Shown: positions 1-10,768 of the stretch, one piece after another
Numbering within the stretch: the stretch's first letter is position 1
Layout: each line of letters begins with the position of its first letter
From: Panonychus citri
Taxonomy: Eukaryota > Arthropoda > Arachnida > Trombidiformes > Tetranychidae
DNA: 64,000 nucleotides
Reading direction: 5' to 3'
Assembly (NCBI RefSeq): GCF_014898815.1
Contig: NW_026515509.1
Coordinates: forward strand, 1,550,001 to 1,614,000
Made by a program: the position numbers and the translations under genes
Notes under the pieces: generated by a model
Databases searched by the model: none
What the model was told of the DNA's origin: nothing
What the model saw: the letters and a program-made list of their open reading frames with translations, nothing else

Positions 1-765
1 ACAAAATTTTGTTTTGTTTTTCTTTCATTTTGATTACATTAATTAAAGTCTTTCAATTAGATTGTGGTGTTAATTATTTTAGATTTTTTGTTCTTTAAAT
101 TAAGTTTTTCTTCCTTTCATTCTTATTGTTACAAATTCTCCATCAAAATTACTATTGGAATTTTCATCTTTACTTTTCTATTCTCATCTTTCATCATAAT
201 CTTGTTTGAGATTTTATCTCACTTTATTTGTCATCATCATCTCTCTCTCTCTCTTTCTTTCATCCTCTTTTTATTTCTCTTTCTCTGTTGTTTACTTTCA
301 TTATCACCCAAGCTGCAAAACATTAGCTAATAACTGAATTTAAATTGTACTCCCCTTTACCTTCCCGGTTGATTAGCCATCAGTATTTACCTGGATACAT
401 TGTACAAAACATTGATAATTATGTTCCACTTATTGTGGAATTACTTACCTTCAGCTTAATTAATTACTCTGTGATTTATTTAATTGATCAAATTTATTTT
501 CTTCACCTTCTATTGTTTCTTTCTCTCTGATTGTGTTACAATTAGTTGTTATTATTTTTCTCCTCTTTATCATCACCATCGTTATCAAAACAATTACTAA
601 TATTTCACCACAATTATCATCATAAATTATAACAATTCATTCCCCAATTATCTATTGTTGATTACCCTTTCCGATTCTATTCCTCATCTCTCTCTCTCTC
701 TTGTTAACAAAACACTTTAATCTCACTAATTTGATTGTCTTCATCATCCATCAATCGATCAGAAA
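1..765. other. Region upstream of the WDFY2-like gene, no gene seen
   Basis: AT-rich sequence with short TC runs (for example around 241-255 and 688-702) and ATC words. The open frames here encode only low-complexity Phe/Leu/Ser strings and resemble no family. It probably holds the promoter and 5' UTR of the gene starting at 766, but I see no clear TATA box or initiator. Confidence 0.5.
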
Positions 766-3270
766 ATGACAGCTGAGATACGACCTTTCCCTGGAAGTGC
801 TTCATCCAACAAGCGACTTGAATTGGTAGCCAAACTTGAAGGACATCAAGATGTCGTTAATTTTGCTATTCTGCTTAAAAATGAAGAAGGTGTGATCAGC
901 ACTGGTGAAGATAAGTTAGTAATCAATTTTGTTTTCTCTTTAAAAATTCAAGTAAATGTCAATCAACTATTGAGTTTACTTCAATTTCCAATGTAAACAT
1001 ATAATTACAATTCTAATCTTATCAATTTGTCTTCTCTTTTTGTTTACAGAAGTGTCATGATTTGGCTCAAACGAGATGCTGGACATTACTGGCCAAGTGT
1101 TTGTCATCGAATGCCAGGTTAATAAAGTTCCATATTTGGTCGAGCCCTTTCCAGAAACACCCAAAGATCATCTTCACTCTCAATTCATCCATTACAATCT
1201 CAGTCTCTCTCTCTCTCTCCTTTCTCATCTTTCTAATGCACAAAAAAAATCAACACCAACAAAGATGACGTTGCTTCTAATACAAATATCATTTCATGAT
1301 TATATTAGTCACAGGAAATTTTATCTTCCATTTCTATCTCTCTCTCACACAATCACAACCTCTCTTTCATCCCTTAAAAGCTCAATTGTTACAATTACTT
1401 AAGATGAAATCAGTGAATATAAAATGAGCATCAATATATTGGGAAGGAAAAGGTTATCATTCTAATCACAATGATGAAATTTTCGTTGTCCTAACTGTCA
1501 GAAATGTTCATTACTGAACTAAGTACCTCTTCTTGTTATGACAATTAGTAGATTTACTAATTTCCTCGTTCATATACAAACTTGTTGCTCTACTAATTAT
1601 CCATTCAAATGATTCTCTTGAATGGATAACATATATTACTATCATTTAAAGAATGGAATTGAGAATTTAAATGATTGATCTTACTTCTAAATCTCTTTTT
1701 ATTTAGGACTTTCTAAACTTCATTCTATCAACTCTGTGAAACTTTAATTACTCTCTAATTGTGAATATTATTTTTCTCTTTCAGCTGCTGGAACCATAAT
1801 GAACTTTAACCATGAAACCAAAAGGCTTTTCGTTGGAATGGAAAATGGTTCCATCTCTGAATTCCTGGTAGCAGATGATTATAACCGAATAACACATAAA
1901 AGAAATTATATCGCTCATAATGAGCGTGTTACTGGACTTATATTCACCGTATTCCATGAATGGGTGTTAAGTGTATCTAAAGACAAATATTTTTGTTGGC
2001 ATTGTTCAGAAACAGGGAATAGAATTGGTGGATTTCAGTTCAATTCTTCGTGCACAGCACTACAGTAAGTTTGTTTTTATCATGTTCGAATCTTATTGAA
2101 TCTGTTTTCCTAATCTCTTTCCACTTTCTTTTTCTGTCAACAGATTCGATGTACAGTCAAAACACACTTTTATCGGTGATCATACTGGCCAAATTACTAT
2201 GCTTAAATTGGAGGAAAATAGTTATAAACCAATAACAACATTGAAAGGTCATAGTGATGCCATTCGGTGCCTTGCCTGGGATCCAGAAAAGCAAATGCTA
2301 TTTTCTGGAAGCTATGATAAGGTTATCATTTGCTGGGATATTGGTGGTAAAAGAGGAACAGCTTATGAACTTCAAGGACACTAGTGAGTATCTCTTGTTG
2401 ATAATTATTTTACAATTTGTTAATTATTTGTTTCTTTTTCTCCTGTCTAATTGTAGCGGTAAAATAACCTCCCTGTGTTTTGCCAATCAAGCCAAACTTT
2501 TGATTTCTTCAAGTGAAGACTCTAAAGTTGTTTTCTGGAGGATGGACATTAAAAGACGAGAGGTAGTGTCAACAAATTTAAAGAAAGATAATTAACAATT
2601 AGTTTGAAAGAGTCGAGTCACTAATCAACTTTTTTGTTTCTTATTTTAGACTCCTGATTGGTTAGAAAGCGATTATTGTCAACGTTGTTCCCGACCATTT
2701 TTCTGGAATATAAAAGCGATGTTGGACCAAAAGACTATCGGCTTACGGCAGGTTGGCTCTTAATTATATTCTTACACCTCATTAGATAGCTTCTTAATTG
2801 TGTCTACCTTTATTAATTATTATCTTTCGATTGTTTTTCTAGCATCATTGTCGTCGCTGTGGTAAAGCGGTTTGTGATTCTTGTAGTAGCAATAGAAGTA
2901 ATATTCCTATCATGGGGTTCGAGTTTCGAGTAAGAATCTGCGATGAATGTCAAAGTTGTATCGCAGATGAAGAGTAAGTTTTAATTTCGTTAATTTCAAT
3001 TTCATTGTTCGTAATTATTATTGATTTTTCTATCATATAATTTAGTTTACAATCGTTGGCAACTTCTTATGATACTAAACACTCAATGATGCACACGGAT
3101 CTGGATGAGTCTCGTTCACTTTTAATGACCTCCGGTACCGATAGAGTTATTAAGGTAAATTTGCTAATTAATTAGAAATGACGATAACAATTAATATTAA
3201 TCAATCATTTTGTTCCCCTTTTCTGTAGATATGGGATATTAGTAATCTAACTACTAGTCCATCTCAATGA
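766..3270 (+). CDS. WD repeat and FYVE domain-containing protein 2-like (nine exons, 408 aa)
   Basis: Endosomal adaptor of the WDFY1/2 family: a WD40 propeller carrying a FYVE zinc finger that binds phosphatidylinositol 3-phosphate on early endosomes. Exons by GT-AG junctions: 766-914, 1050-1117, 1785-2064, 2144-2383, 2457-2562, 2650-2751, 2843-2973, 3046-3154, 3229-3270; together 1,227 nt. Six WD repeats precede the FYVE domain and the seventh (IWDIS near the C-terminus) follows it, the interrupted-propeller layout typical of WDFY2. FYVE landmarks: WLESD at 285-289, paired zinc ligands C291/C294, the basic RQHHCRRC at 314-321, C326/C329 and the RIC motif ending at C348, then C351. The length is close to the about 400 aa usual for the family. 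An apparent in-frame TAG at 2382-2384 falls on the exon 4 donor and is removed by splicing. The start has A at -3. Introns are 72-135 nt except intron 2 (667 nt). WDFY1 is the only real alternative name. Confidence 0.95.
1118..1784 (+). other. Intron 2 of the WDFY2-like gene
   Basis: At 667 nt this is by far the longest intron of this gene; the others are 72-135 nt. It carries a short TC run (about 1204-1219) and AT-rich sequence. Frames open in it continue out of exon 2 and end in low-complexity sequence, so I do not call a gene. Confidence 0.8.
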
Positions 3271-4179
3271 TTTTGAGGCCTTGACCACCATCTATAGATG
3301 AATGTTTATTACTATTACTATTATTATGATTATAATTATTACAATTGGTTATTATCATTAATTAAAATGAAACATATAAACAATTGGAGTATAAAATCAA
3401 CACAAAATGAAAGAGGATTAATTTCAAACAAAGGAAAGAGAAACGTTCCAAGAAGCAAAAGAAGAGCAAAATTCATGAAGAAATATCTTCCATCATGAAG
3501 ATGATAAAGAAGATGACAATTAACAATTGGTCTTTAATATTAATTTTGATCTTTAATTGTTTCCAATCGATTGTCAATTGAGATTCTTTCAAACTCTTTG
3601 TATTATGTTAACAATCAACTTAAATTTTTCTCACACAAAAAAATCAAATGGACCAATAATTAACTTTTAATCTGTTAAATCAAATGTCTCTTGGAAACAA
3701 TCAACAACAATTAACACCAATATCTTGTATCGATTATAATAAATATTTGATAATCAATTATAATCGATAAATTTTGATAAAAAATTTTTTCATTCATTTG
3801 ATCAAAATCATTTATATTGTCAATCTTTTGCAAATTTGATTGTAAATTGTTTGAAAACCTTGGAAATTGATTAAGTTAGTGTTGAAAATCAACAGGTTGT
3901 CATAAAGTTAATTTAACTGTCTCAACGATGAACAACTAAATTGCATTTTTAAATTGATTGTAACTGTTATTTAGTAGCTTTCAAGCTAATCATCATCATC
4001 CACTGAGAATATAAAAACTCATCAAACAATAAATTGTTGGAAGAGTCAACAAAAGGAGACAACAATTAACGATTGTTAAGGTTAATTAAATTTTTATTAC
4101 AATGAGAAAATATTTAATTTGATTGAGCTAAATTGAAAAGGCAAAGAGAGAGATAGAAAAAAAGTTGTTTAATTAACTG
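3271..4179. other. Convergent 3' regions of the WDFY2-like gene and the GT31 gene
   Basis: The plus-strand gene stops at 3270 and the minus-strand gene stops at 4180. Candidate polyadenylation signals are AATAAA on the plus strand at 3738-3743 (another at 4028-4033) and AATAAA on the minus strand, read from TTTATT at 4093-4098. The second lies about 80 nt past the glycosyltransferase stop. No coding sequence is seen; the Tyr-rich frame near 3300 is a run of TAT/TAC repeats. Confidence 0.55.
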
Positions 4180-5163
4180 TCAACAATTCAAATTAGGATC
4201 AGTGAGCGAAGTGTAAATTTGGGACAAATCATATTCATTAAGCTTATGAGAGGATATTAGATGTTTGTAGTGGCAAATTTGATCGGTGGGCACTTTGGTT
4301 GGATTGAATCCCTCATGGTGGTACCGATGGATTCCCGCTTTTTCAGCGACCAGGCCAGTTAGGAAAATATCTTCCGTCCAGATTGTTCGTATCGTGGACA
4401 AAGTTTTGAGTAGCTTATTGAACAATCGGGTACCATGGTTAACCAACAAGTAGCCTGAGCCACTGGTGAAATCGGGATAATGTCCAAACGGATAAGTTTC
4501 CGGTGGCATATACCAAGGGTCATTAGGGTCAGTCGATGATCCTGAAAATCTGTAAACATGACCATGAATACCGGATTTAAGAGTTGGTATAATTTCAAGT
4601 AACTTTGGTACATTTATCCAGGAATCATCATCGGTTTTCAACATGGCGTCGACATTTGGACAATAATTAGTAACCCAATTGACCATGGAAATTGTTTTAA
4701 GGACAAGTAGTTGATACGAATCGGAAAAAGTTTGATCTAAAATTATGTCACCAAATTGTTGGGACTCTTTTTTAACCTGGGCGGAAGTTTTTTCATCCTT
4801 AACGGATCCAAGGATAAATCTATAGACCACTGAGTGATCTTCAGGTCCCATCGATAACCAAGTTTTCCGTAAAACAGATCGGACGGAAAAGGCTTCAGGT
4901 CGGCTAAATATAAACACCACAAGTTGAGTTGAATCATCACAAGCGGGTTCACTTTGGATCAGGTAATCATGTTGATAATTTATGATTCCACCGGTGGGTC
5001 TTAATTTAAACCAATCGTCCTCAGTCCAGGTTCGCGTTGTGAGATAAATTTTGTGTACAACTAATGTTACAAAGAGAATTAACAAAATTAAATAGATGAT
5101 TAAACAATTACGCCTACGATGAGGTAGAATGTACAAAGTTAATTTGGTTTTCATAAAGTCCAT
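4180..5163 (-). CDS. GT31-family beta-1,3-galactosyl/N-acetylglucosaminyltransferase, type II membrane protein (327 aa)
   Basis: A Golgi glycosyltransferase of CAZy family GT31, which adds Gal or GlcNAc in beta-1,3 linkage to glycoprotein or glycolipid chains. It is a single uninterrupted exon. A short basic cytoplasmic tail (HRRR) is followed by one hydrophobic anchor at about residues 19-41 and a luminal catalytic domain. Family motifs run in order: RSVLRKTW (95-102), FGDII (137-141), the DxD-type metal/UDP-sugar site DDD at 178-180 inside KTDDDSWIN, the YP...GSGYLL block (224-240) and EDIFLTG (264-270). I start at the ATG at 5163, which has A at -3 and G at +4; the frame stays open upstream but offers only a TTG at 5208, and a second ATG lies three codons in. 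The acceptor specificity cannot be read from sequence. It converges with the WDFY2-like gene. Confidence 0.9.
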   Translation of the reverse strand: MDFMKTKLTLYILPHRRRNCLIIYLILLILFVTLVVHKIYLTTRTWTEDDWFKLRPTGGIINYQHDYLIQSEPACDDSTQLVVFIFSRPEAFSVRSVLRKTWLSMGPEDHSVVYRFILGSVKDEKTSAQVKKESQQFGDIILDQTFSDSYQLLVLKTISMVNWVTNYCPNVDAMLKTDDDSWINVPKLLEIIPTLKSGIHGHVYRFSGSSTDPNDPWYMPPETYPFGHYPDFTSGSGYLLVNHGTRLFNKLLKTLSTIRTIWTEDIFLTGLVAEKAGIHRYHHEGFNPTKVPTDQICHYKHLISSHKLNEYDLSQIYTSLTDPNLNC

Positions 5164-7034
5164 TCTCGATACAATCAGATCAACACCTTGACCATCACAA
5201 TGGGTCAATATTAGGAAACAATCAAATCAAAACATAATAATGAAAAAGGTTAACATGACAAACTGATTTAGTTTGTCAAACCATAGTAATTATCATAAGC
5301 ATAACTAAGGCAACATGATGATAAATAATCAATGAAGATCAGGAGATAAGCAAGTATGAAAGTGAATGAGTGTGAGAGAGAGAGAGAGAAAAGTGAGCAT
5401 CTGATGATAAATTTATCTTCCAATTGCGAAAGAGAAAATTTAAATTGGATGACAAGGAGAAAGTCGATTATGCATTATGAACTTCCACCAATTGGAACAT
5501 CTTAGATTGATTTTTCTTTTATTGATTCCAACCAATTCGATTTACAATTAGTTAATTGTGTGTAGATCATTGCTACCTGTTGACAACAATCAACACTAAA
5601 TTTACATATCAAGTCGTTGACAGAGACAAATGTCAATATTAACCTTTCAGATGGATCGTCGAGTTGTTGTCCCTTTAGTGTCCAAATTAATGAAATTAGT
5701 GAATTCTAACTATGAAAAGCTTTTGATTGTTTAGTTAATATATTCATAAGAATCGCCTCAAGGGATAACTTTGATTCAATTTGGTTTTAAGAATCGATTA
5801 AATATCAATAGAAATTCAAATAGTTTCGATGGATAGAAAATCATTAACTTTGAGAGATACTCAATTCCAAATAAAAGGTAACTGTAGAAAACGAGTTCTT
5901 CTCGTTAATTAACTATTCTAATTAAAACAAGAGAATAGATTCATATTCAAATGACGTCAATTCTTCTATTAATTGTAAGGTAATTAATTATCTTATCAAC
6001 GAGGCAACTTTTCGTAGAAATAACAATTCAAATGAAAAACTTTTTTCAACGTTCAAAGAAAATCGATACAACGAAACAATCTAATCATAGATCAATTTGT
6101 TACCCATTTAGATTAATAATTACAATGGATAGACAAATATTCATACAAAGTAATTATACAATTAAATTAGTCGATGGACTATTTGATTTCAAAGCAATAA
6201 TTAGCTAATTAGTCAACTAATTTATAAATGCAATACAATTATGAAAATATTATCCGAGAATATGATATTTGTGAAAAAATTTTCAATTCATTTCTACCAG
6301 AACTAGAATTTCAATCAGTTGATTTTGTCCGTAAACTTTTGTCGATGACTGTAGATGAAATAAGAATCAGAATTGACGAAAACAATTTAGGAAACAATCA
6401 GAAACCTCGAACTTCACTTGGATGTTCAACTTACTCAAGAAGGTTCGAAGTGATGAAGAAAATGGATTTTTTCAGTTCCCTGATATTTTTCCTGAGAAAA
6501 TCGCACAATCAACTTAATCATTCAATTAAATGTCAACAATTTAAATTTGTTCCATTTCGATTGGGAAAACTTTGAATATTTAAATTACGAAAATAAGATT
6601 TGAATGTTTTTCCATAGAAAATTTGTATTTCGATTCGATTTTTAATATTAAAAATTAAAAGAATATCAAATGACGATAATCATTGTGAGAGAAATTAACT
6701 ACAATTGATTAGGTAAAAATTGCATGTAATTTATTTTGAGAACCGGTGATTAATTGTCATGTGTATTCAATTCATTTGTAGGATAAGTGAAACACTTTTG
6801 TGACACAAGTATTTTTGCTTGAAGAGTTTACAATTAGGGAATTGTTGTTGGAATTATCTATAATTAGGTGGGTATGGGTGTTACCTTTTTGTTTTGTTGT
6901 TTGTTGATTGTTGTAAATTAATGACAATAAATTATTATTATAACAAGTTAATTGTTGTTGGAAAGAATGAATAGAAAAAGGGGATTGCAAAAGATCAAAA
7001 TGAGAAACTAAAAGTATTCAAATTCAATTTTTGT
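5164..7034. other. Intergenic region between the GT31 gene and GRP94
   Basis: Both flanking genes are on the minus strand, so this holds the promoter and 5' UTR of the GT31 gene and the 3' UTR of GRP94. A minus-strand AATAAA (plus TTTATT at 6730-6735) lies about 300 nt beyond the GRP94 stop. A short GA run sits at about 5375-5388. One small ORF (6228-6575) is listed separately; otherwise I see no gene. Confidence 0.5.
6228..6575 (+). CDS. Small orphan ORF, uncertain (115 aa)
   Basis: Not recognised. The frame opens with an ATG (AAA before it) and for about 70 codons has a mixed, non-repetitive composition with evenly spread charged residues, unlike the Ser/Leu strings found in most open frames of this window. 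The last 40 codons become Phe- and Asn-rich and look less convincing. It has no signal peptide, membrane segment or known motif. A GGTTCG at 6442-6447 and a TTTTTCAG ending at 6475 would frame only a 33-nt intron, which is too short to believe. It may be a small lineage-specific gene, a decayed fragment, or chance. Confidence 0.25.
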   Translation: MQYNYENIIREYDICEKIFNSFLPELEFQSVDFVRKLLSMTVDEIRIRIDENNLGNNQKPRTSLGCSTYSRRFEVMKKMDFFSSLIFFLRKSHNQLNHSIKCQQFKFVPFRLGKL

Positions 7035-9395
7035 TTAAAGCTCTGAATGTTCATCCGAATGGTCATCAAGTTGATCTTCATCAATTGGTTCCGATGATTT
7101 AACTGGTAAATCTGAGTTATCATCTTCAAAATCATCTTCTTCAACTATGGCTGATTCATCGACACCCAATTTTTCACCGAGTAAATTTCTTAATTTAGAT
7201 TTAAATGAGATTGGATCGGATAACATGTAACCCGATTCAAGGTTTGCCATTTCAAACATGATCGATGTCATATCTTTGGCCATTGGGTCTTCAGGGTCAC
7301 TTTCAATTCGTCTGAGCATTTCTTTGATGAATGGATGTCGAGGATTAATTTCAAGTGATTTCTTTTGAGATAAATAATATTCACGAGTTACATCATTACT
7401 CTTGGAATGAGCGTTACTTTTGGCTAATCTTTCCATGTTACCTGTCCATCCAAATTGACTGGCAACAATTGCGAAAGGTGAATCGTGTAACCTTTGAGAT
7501 ACTGATGCTTTCGAGATTTTATCCTTTAAAGCTGTGCCCTCAAGCCATTTGGTAAGTGGTTCAAATTGTTTTTGAAGAGCTTCAAGTTTCTCTTTAGATT
7601 CGTTCAATTTAAGTCCATCCTTGGCTACATTTTGGAATTTTTTACCTTCAAATTCAGGTAAAGCTGAGATACAATACTCATCAACGGGATCGGTTAAGTA
7701 TAAAACCTCATAACCCTTTTTGAGAAGTCGCTCAACAAAAGGTGAGAAAGCGACCTCATCATAATTAGAACTCGCCATGTAATAAATATGCTCTTGATTT
7801 GGTTTCATTCGTGAAACATATTCTTCAAGAGAGGTTAATTTACCCTTTTCCAGTCCAGAGGTTTGGAATCGTAACAATTTAGCTAATCGAGCTCGATTTG
7901 AAGTATCTTCAATAATTCCAAGTTTAAGGTTGGTACCATATTCACCCCAGAATTTATCATAATCGGTACCGGTTATTTTCTTAATCATATCCAATGCTTT
8001 TCGGATAAGCTTTTTCTTGATTATCTTGAGAAGCTTATGTTGTTGTAAAGTTTCTCGGGATACATTAAGCGGAAGATCATCCGAATCGACTAAACCTCGT
8101 AAAAATGCTAGATAACTTGGCATCATGTCCTGGAAATTGTCGGTAATGAAAACACGTCGAACATAAAGTTTAATATTATCGGTTTTGGTTCCATAACGAT
8201 TAAATGATTCTGATGGTTGGACACGTGGAATATAAAGAAGAGATTTAAAAGTAACTTCTCCCTCTGCAATGAAATGAATTTTGGCAAGAGGTTCTTGAGT
8301 ATCCTTAGTAATTGATTTATAGAATTCATTGTACTCTTCATCAGTAATTTCTGCGGGTCTAAAGATTAATATAAAAAAGAAAACAAGATTCAATTTGTTT
8401 AGTATTCTGATTAGAATGGAAAAAGAGTAGAGAATTAATTTAACTTACTTTCGAGTCCAAATTGGTTTAGCAGTGTTAACTAATTGCCATTCCCAAATTG
8501 TCTTTTCAACTTTCTTTGTCTTTGGTTTGTCTTCTTTGTCTTCTTCAATTTTAACATCATCCTCATCTTTAATCTCCTTTTCTTTATCATCTTCACCTTC
8601 TTTAACAGCATCATCGGGTGTTAATTCATCATCAATTGGTTCTTCAACTTGTTCCGTTTTACTTGACCATAAATAGATTGGATAATTGATGAATTGACTG
8701 TACTTGATTATGAGAGATTTTAAAGTTTCCTCTTGAAGGAAATCTTTAGTTTCTTCCTTGATGTGAAGGGTAACTTGGGTTCCACGTTTTAATGTAGCCC
8801 CTTTAGGATCTTTGGTGACAGTAAATGAAGCAGAATCAGATTCCCAACTGTATTGATCAGTATCATCATTTGACTTTGAGGTGACAACAACCCGATCAGC
8901 TACAAGGAAAGCGGAATAAAATCCAACACCAAATTGTCCAATTAAATCATTTAACTCGGTTACAGAGATATCACTAGATGAGCTGACTTTTTCCAAAAAT
9001 TCTGAAGTACCCGATTTAGCAATAATACCAAGATTATTAATCAATTCACTTTTAGTCATACCAATACCAGTATCAGTTATATGAAGTAAATTATTATCTT
9101 TATCAACCTTAATCTTAATTGACAGCTCAGTATTTGATTCTAGAGCATCTCTATCAGTTAAAGCAAGAACTCTAATTTTATCCAATGCATCAGCAGCATT
9201 AGAAATTAATTCTCTAAGAAAAATTTCTTTATTACTGTAAAGAGAATTGATAATTAATTTCATCATTCGATTCATATCAGCCTGGAATTGATATTGTTCA
9301 CCAGAACCCGAATTTGAAGATTCATCTGAAGAGGAAAAAGAAAATGATAGACAAACAATAAAAAGAAGACACAATTTACCAAGATTAGACGACAT
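7035..9395 (-). CDS. Endoplasmin / GRP94, ER-resident Hsp90 chaperone (two exons, 756 aa)
   Basis: ATP-dependent chaperone of the ER lumen that folds secreted and membrane clients. Exon 1 is 9395-8449 and exon 2 is 8358-7035, with a 90-nt intron. The hydrophobic N-terminus (about 1-23) is a signal peptide. The Hsp90 N-domain follows almost at once: the family signature spans NKEIFLREL at 55-63 to 73, with catalytic Glu62, Asn66 and DTGIGM at 108-113, where Asp108 binds the adenine. An acidic, Lys-rich charged linker lies near 260-305. The middle domain holds the conserved stretch ending DDLPLNVSRETLQQ, and the C-terminal dimerisation domain ends in an acidic tail and HSEL. I chose the ATG at 9395 because the upstream extension begins only with TTG. 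The signal peptide and KDEL-like tail exclude cytosolic Hsp90, and the charged linker excludes TRAP1. Odd points are the very short pre-N segment and the non-canonical retrieval tetrapeptide. RPA2 diverges from the same promoter. Confidence 0.96.
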
Positions 9396-9739
9396 GGTTA
9401 ACCCTTTTTCTTTAAACAAACGTCCAACCAAACAGACACCAAATCAAAATTTACTTAATCACAATAGAAACTAAATTAAAACTACCAAATCAAATTAACA
9501 AAGTGAACATTAAATTAACTCTCAGATTCCTTAAGCCGATGTGTAAGCTTATGAGAGGCTATTCAGGTCGACCAATCAGAGAGAAGCGGCAAATTTAAAT
9601 TCGACCGAATCATATGTTTTCTTTTAAAAGAACAACAAAAAAGCGGCTTAATTAAACTAAATTTATTCGTTAATTTCATTTTCTTTTAGTTAACATTGTT
9701 TATTATCTTTCTCATTCTCATTAATTAATTGTTCTAATC
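9396..9739. promoter_or_regulatory. Divergent promoter region between GRP94 and RPA2
   Basis: Only 344 bp separate the GRP94 ATG (minus) from the RPA2 ATG (plus), so the two genes must share or abut promoters. A CCAAT box lies at 9572-9576, nearly central. GC-containing words stand out against the AT background: TCGACC at 9568-9573 and 9601-9606, and AAGCGGC at 9584-9590 and 9641-9647. The stress element usual for ER chaperones (CCAAT, nine bases, CCACG) is not met: nine bases after CCAAT the sequence is GCGGC. Start sites cannot be placed from sequence alone. Confidence 0.6.
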
Positions 9740-10768
9740 ATGTTGAGGATTCCACAATCATCGCTTTTAGATCCAACCACTAATAGAATCAATGAAACCA
9801 TAAGTTCATCGAAATGTATTCCTTTGTTAAGTGTTTCGGTTAACCAGATTATTAAACTATTTGTCCCTTCAATTGGTTTAATTGTTCATAAACATCTAAT
9901 TGGTTTGGTTAAATTGGTTGGTAAAATTGTTGATAAATCAATGGAAGATACTTACATTACTATTAAGGTAAATGATGGTTCTCATATTGATTGTTTAAAA
10001 GTCATTTGTTACCGTGGTTATCGTTTTGATTCAAATATCTTAAATCAAGGTGATTATTGTAAATTTATTGGTAAAATTAAAATGGAAACCAATGGATTAC
10101 CTTGTCTTGTTGTTTATTCTGTGTCCCCGATAACTGAATTTAATGAAATCTCGATACATTGTTGTGAAATTGTTAGAGATTCACTTGAATTGAGACAAGT
10201 TAAGAATAAGATTTTCAAAGTTCCAACCGTTCCCAATACCAGTGGCATTAGTAATCAAAATGTAACCACAAACATTACAATTAATAATAATACAACCGAA
10301 ACCGAAACCGATAATAACACAACCGAAGTGACCACTAATCCTAATGAAACTGAAGGTCAAGCTATGATAGATGATACTCCTTGTCCATCTACAAGTGAAA
10401 TAAATGAATCGGTTACCGATAATTCAAAGGGTCCTGGTGATTTCCTGAGTCTTAGTGGTTTACAGTCTAGCATTTTAAATCTACTCGTTCAGTGTAAAAA
10501 ACCCGAGGGTAAGTTTGATTGTTACAATTTTTCCGATTTCTATTTAATACTTTGTACACTAATTGTGACAAATTGTAATTCTTTTTTTTTCTTATTGCTT
10601 TAATTTTCTTTTCTCTATCCAGGATTATCCAGGTCAGAAATTCGTAATTCATTTCCTACGGTTTCACTTTCTGAGTTCCAGGCAGCCATGGATTTCCTTG
10701 ATTGCGAGGCTCATATTTATCATACAATTGACGATAATCATTATCAAAGTGTTTGGTTTGCCGAGTAA
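9740..10768 (+). CDS. Replication protein A 32 kDa subunit (two exons, 304 aa)
   Basis: Middle subunit of the RPA heterotrimer that coats single-stranded DNA in replication, repair and checkpoint signalling in the nucleus. Exon 1 is 9740-10508 and exon 2 is 10623-10768, joined in phase 1 across a 114-nt intron. A short Ser/Thr-containing N-terminus (1-26) precedes the OB fold (about 33-145, including LVGKIV and the YITIKVNDG strand). A linker rich in Thr, Asn and Glu (about 165-235) leads to the C-terminal winged helix (about 235-304). The last exon encodes AMDFLDCEAHIYHTIDDNHY, matching the conserved end of RPA2, which is the docking site for repair factors. At 304 aa it is longer than the roughly 270 aa of vertebrate RPA2, mostly through the linker. 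It diverges from GRP94. RPA2 phosphorylation is normally N-terminal; SSL at 7-9 and SSS at 22-24 are the only clusters visible. Confidence 0.93.

Noticed and set aside
2379..2384. Apparent stop codon (CAC TAG) breaking the WDFY2-like gene
   Set aside because: The TAG overlaps the exon 4 donor (TA|GTGAGT); splicing to 2457 gives TAC and restores the conserved frame.
5161..5208. N-terminal extension of the glycosyltransferase from 5208
   Set aside because: The codon at 5208 is TTG; the first ATG in frame is at 5163 and has a good context.
6443..6475. 33-nt intron within the orphan ORF
   Set aside because: Below any credible spliceosomal intron length and the donor is poor.
9396..9431. N-terminal extension of GRP94 from 9431
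   Set aside because: It begins at a TTG; the ATG at 9395 places the signal peptide at the very N-terminus.
9572..9590. ER stress response element before GRP94
   Set aside because: CCAAT is present, but nine bases later the sequence is GCGGC, not CCACG.
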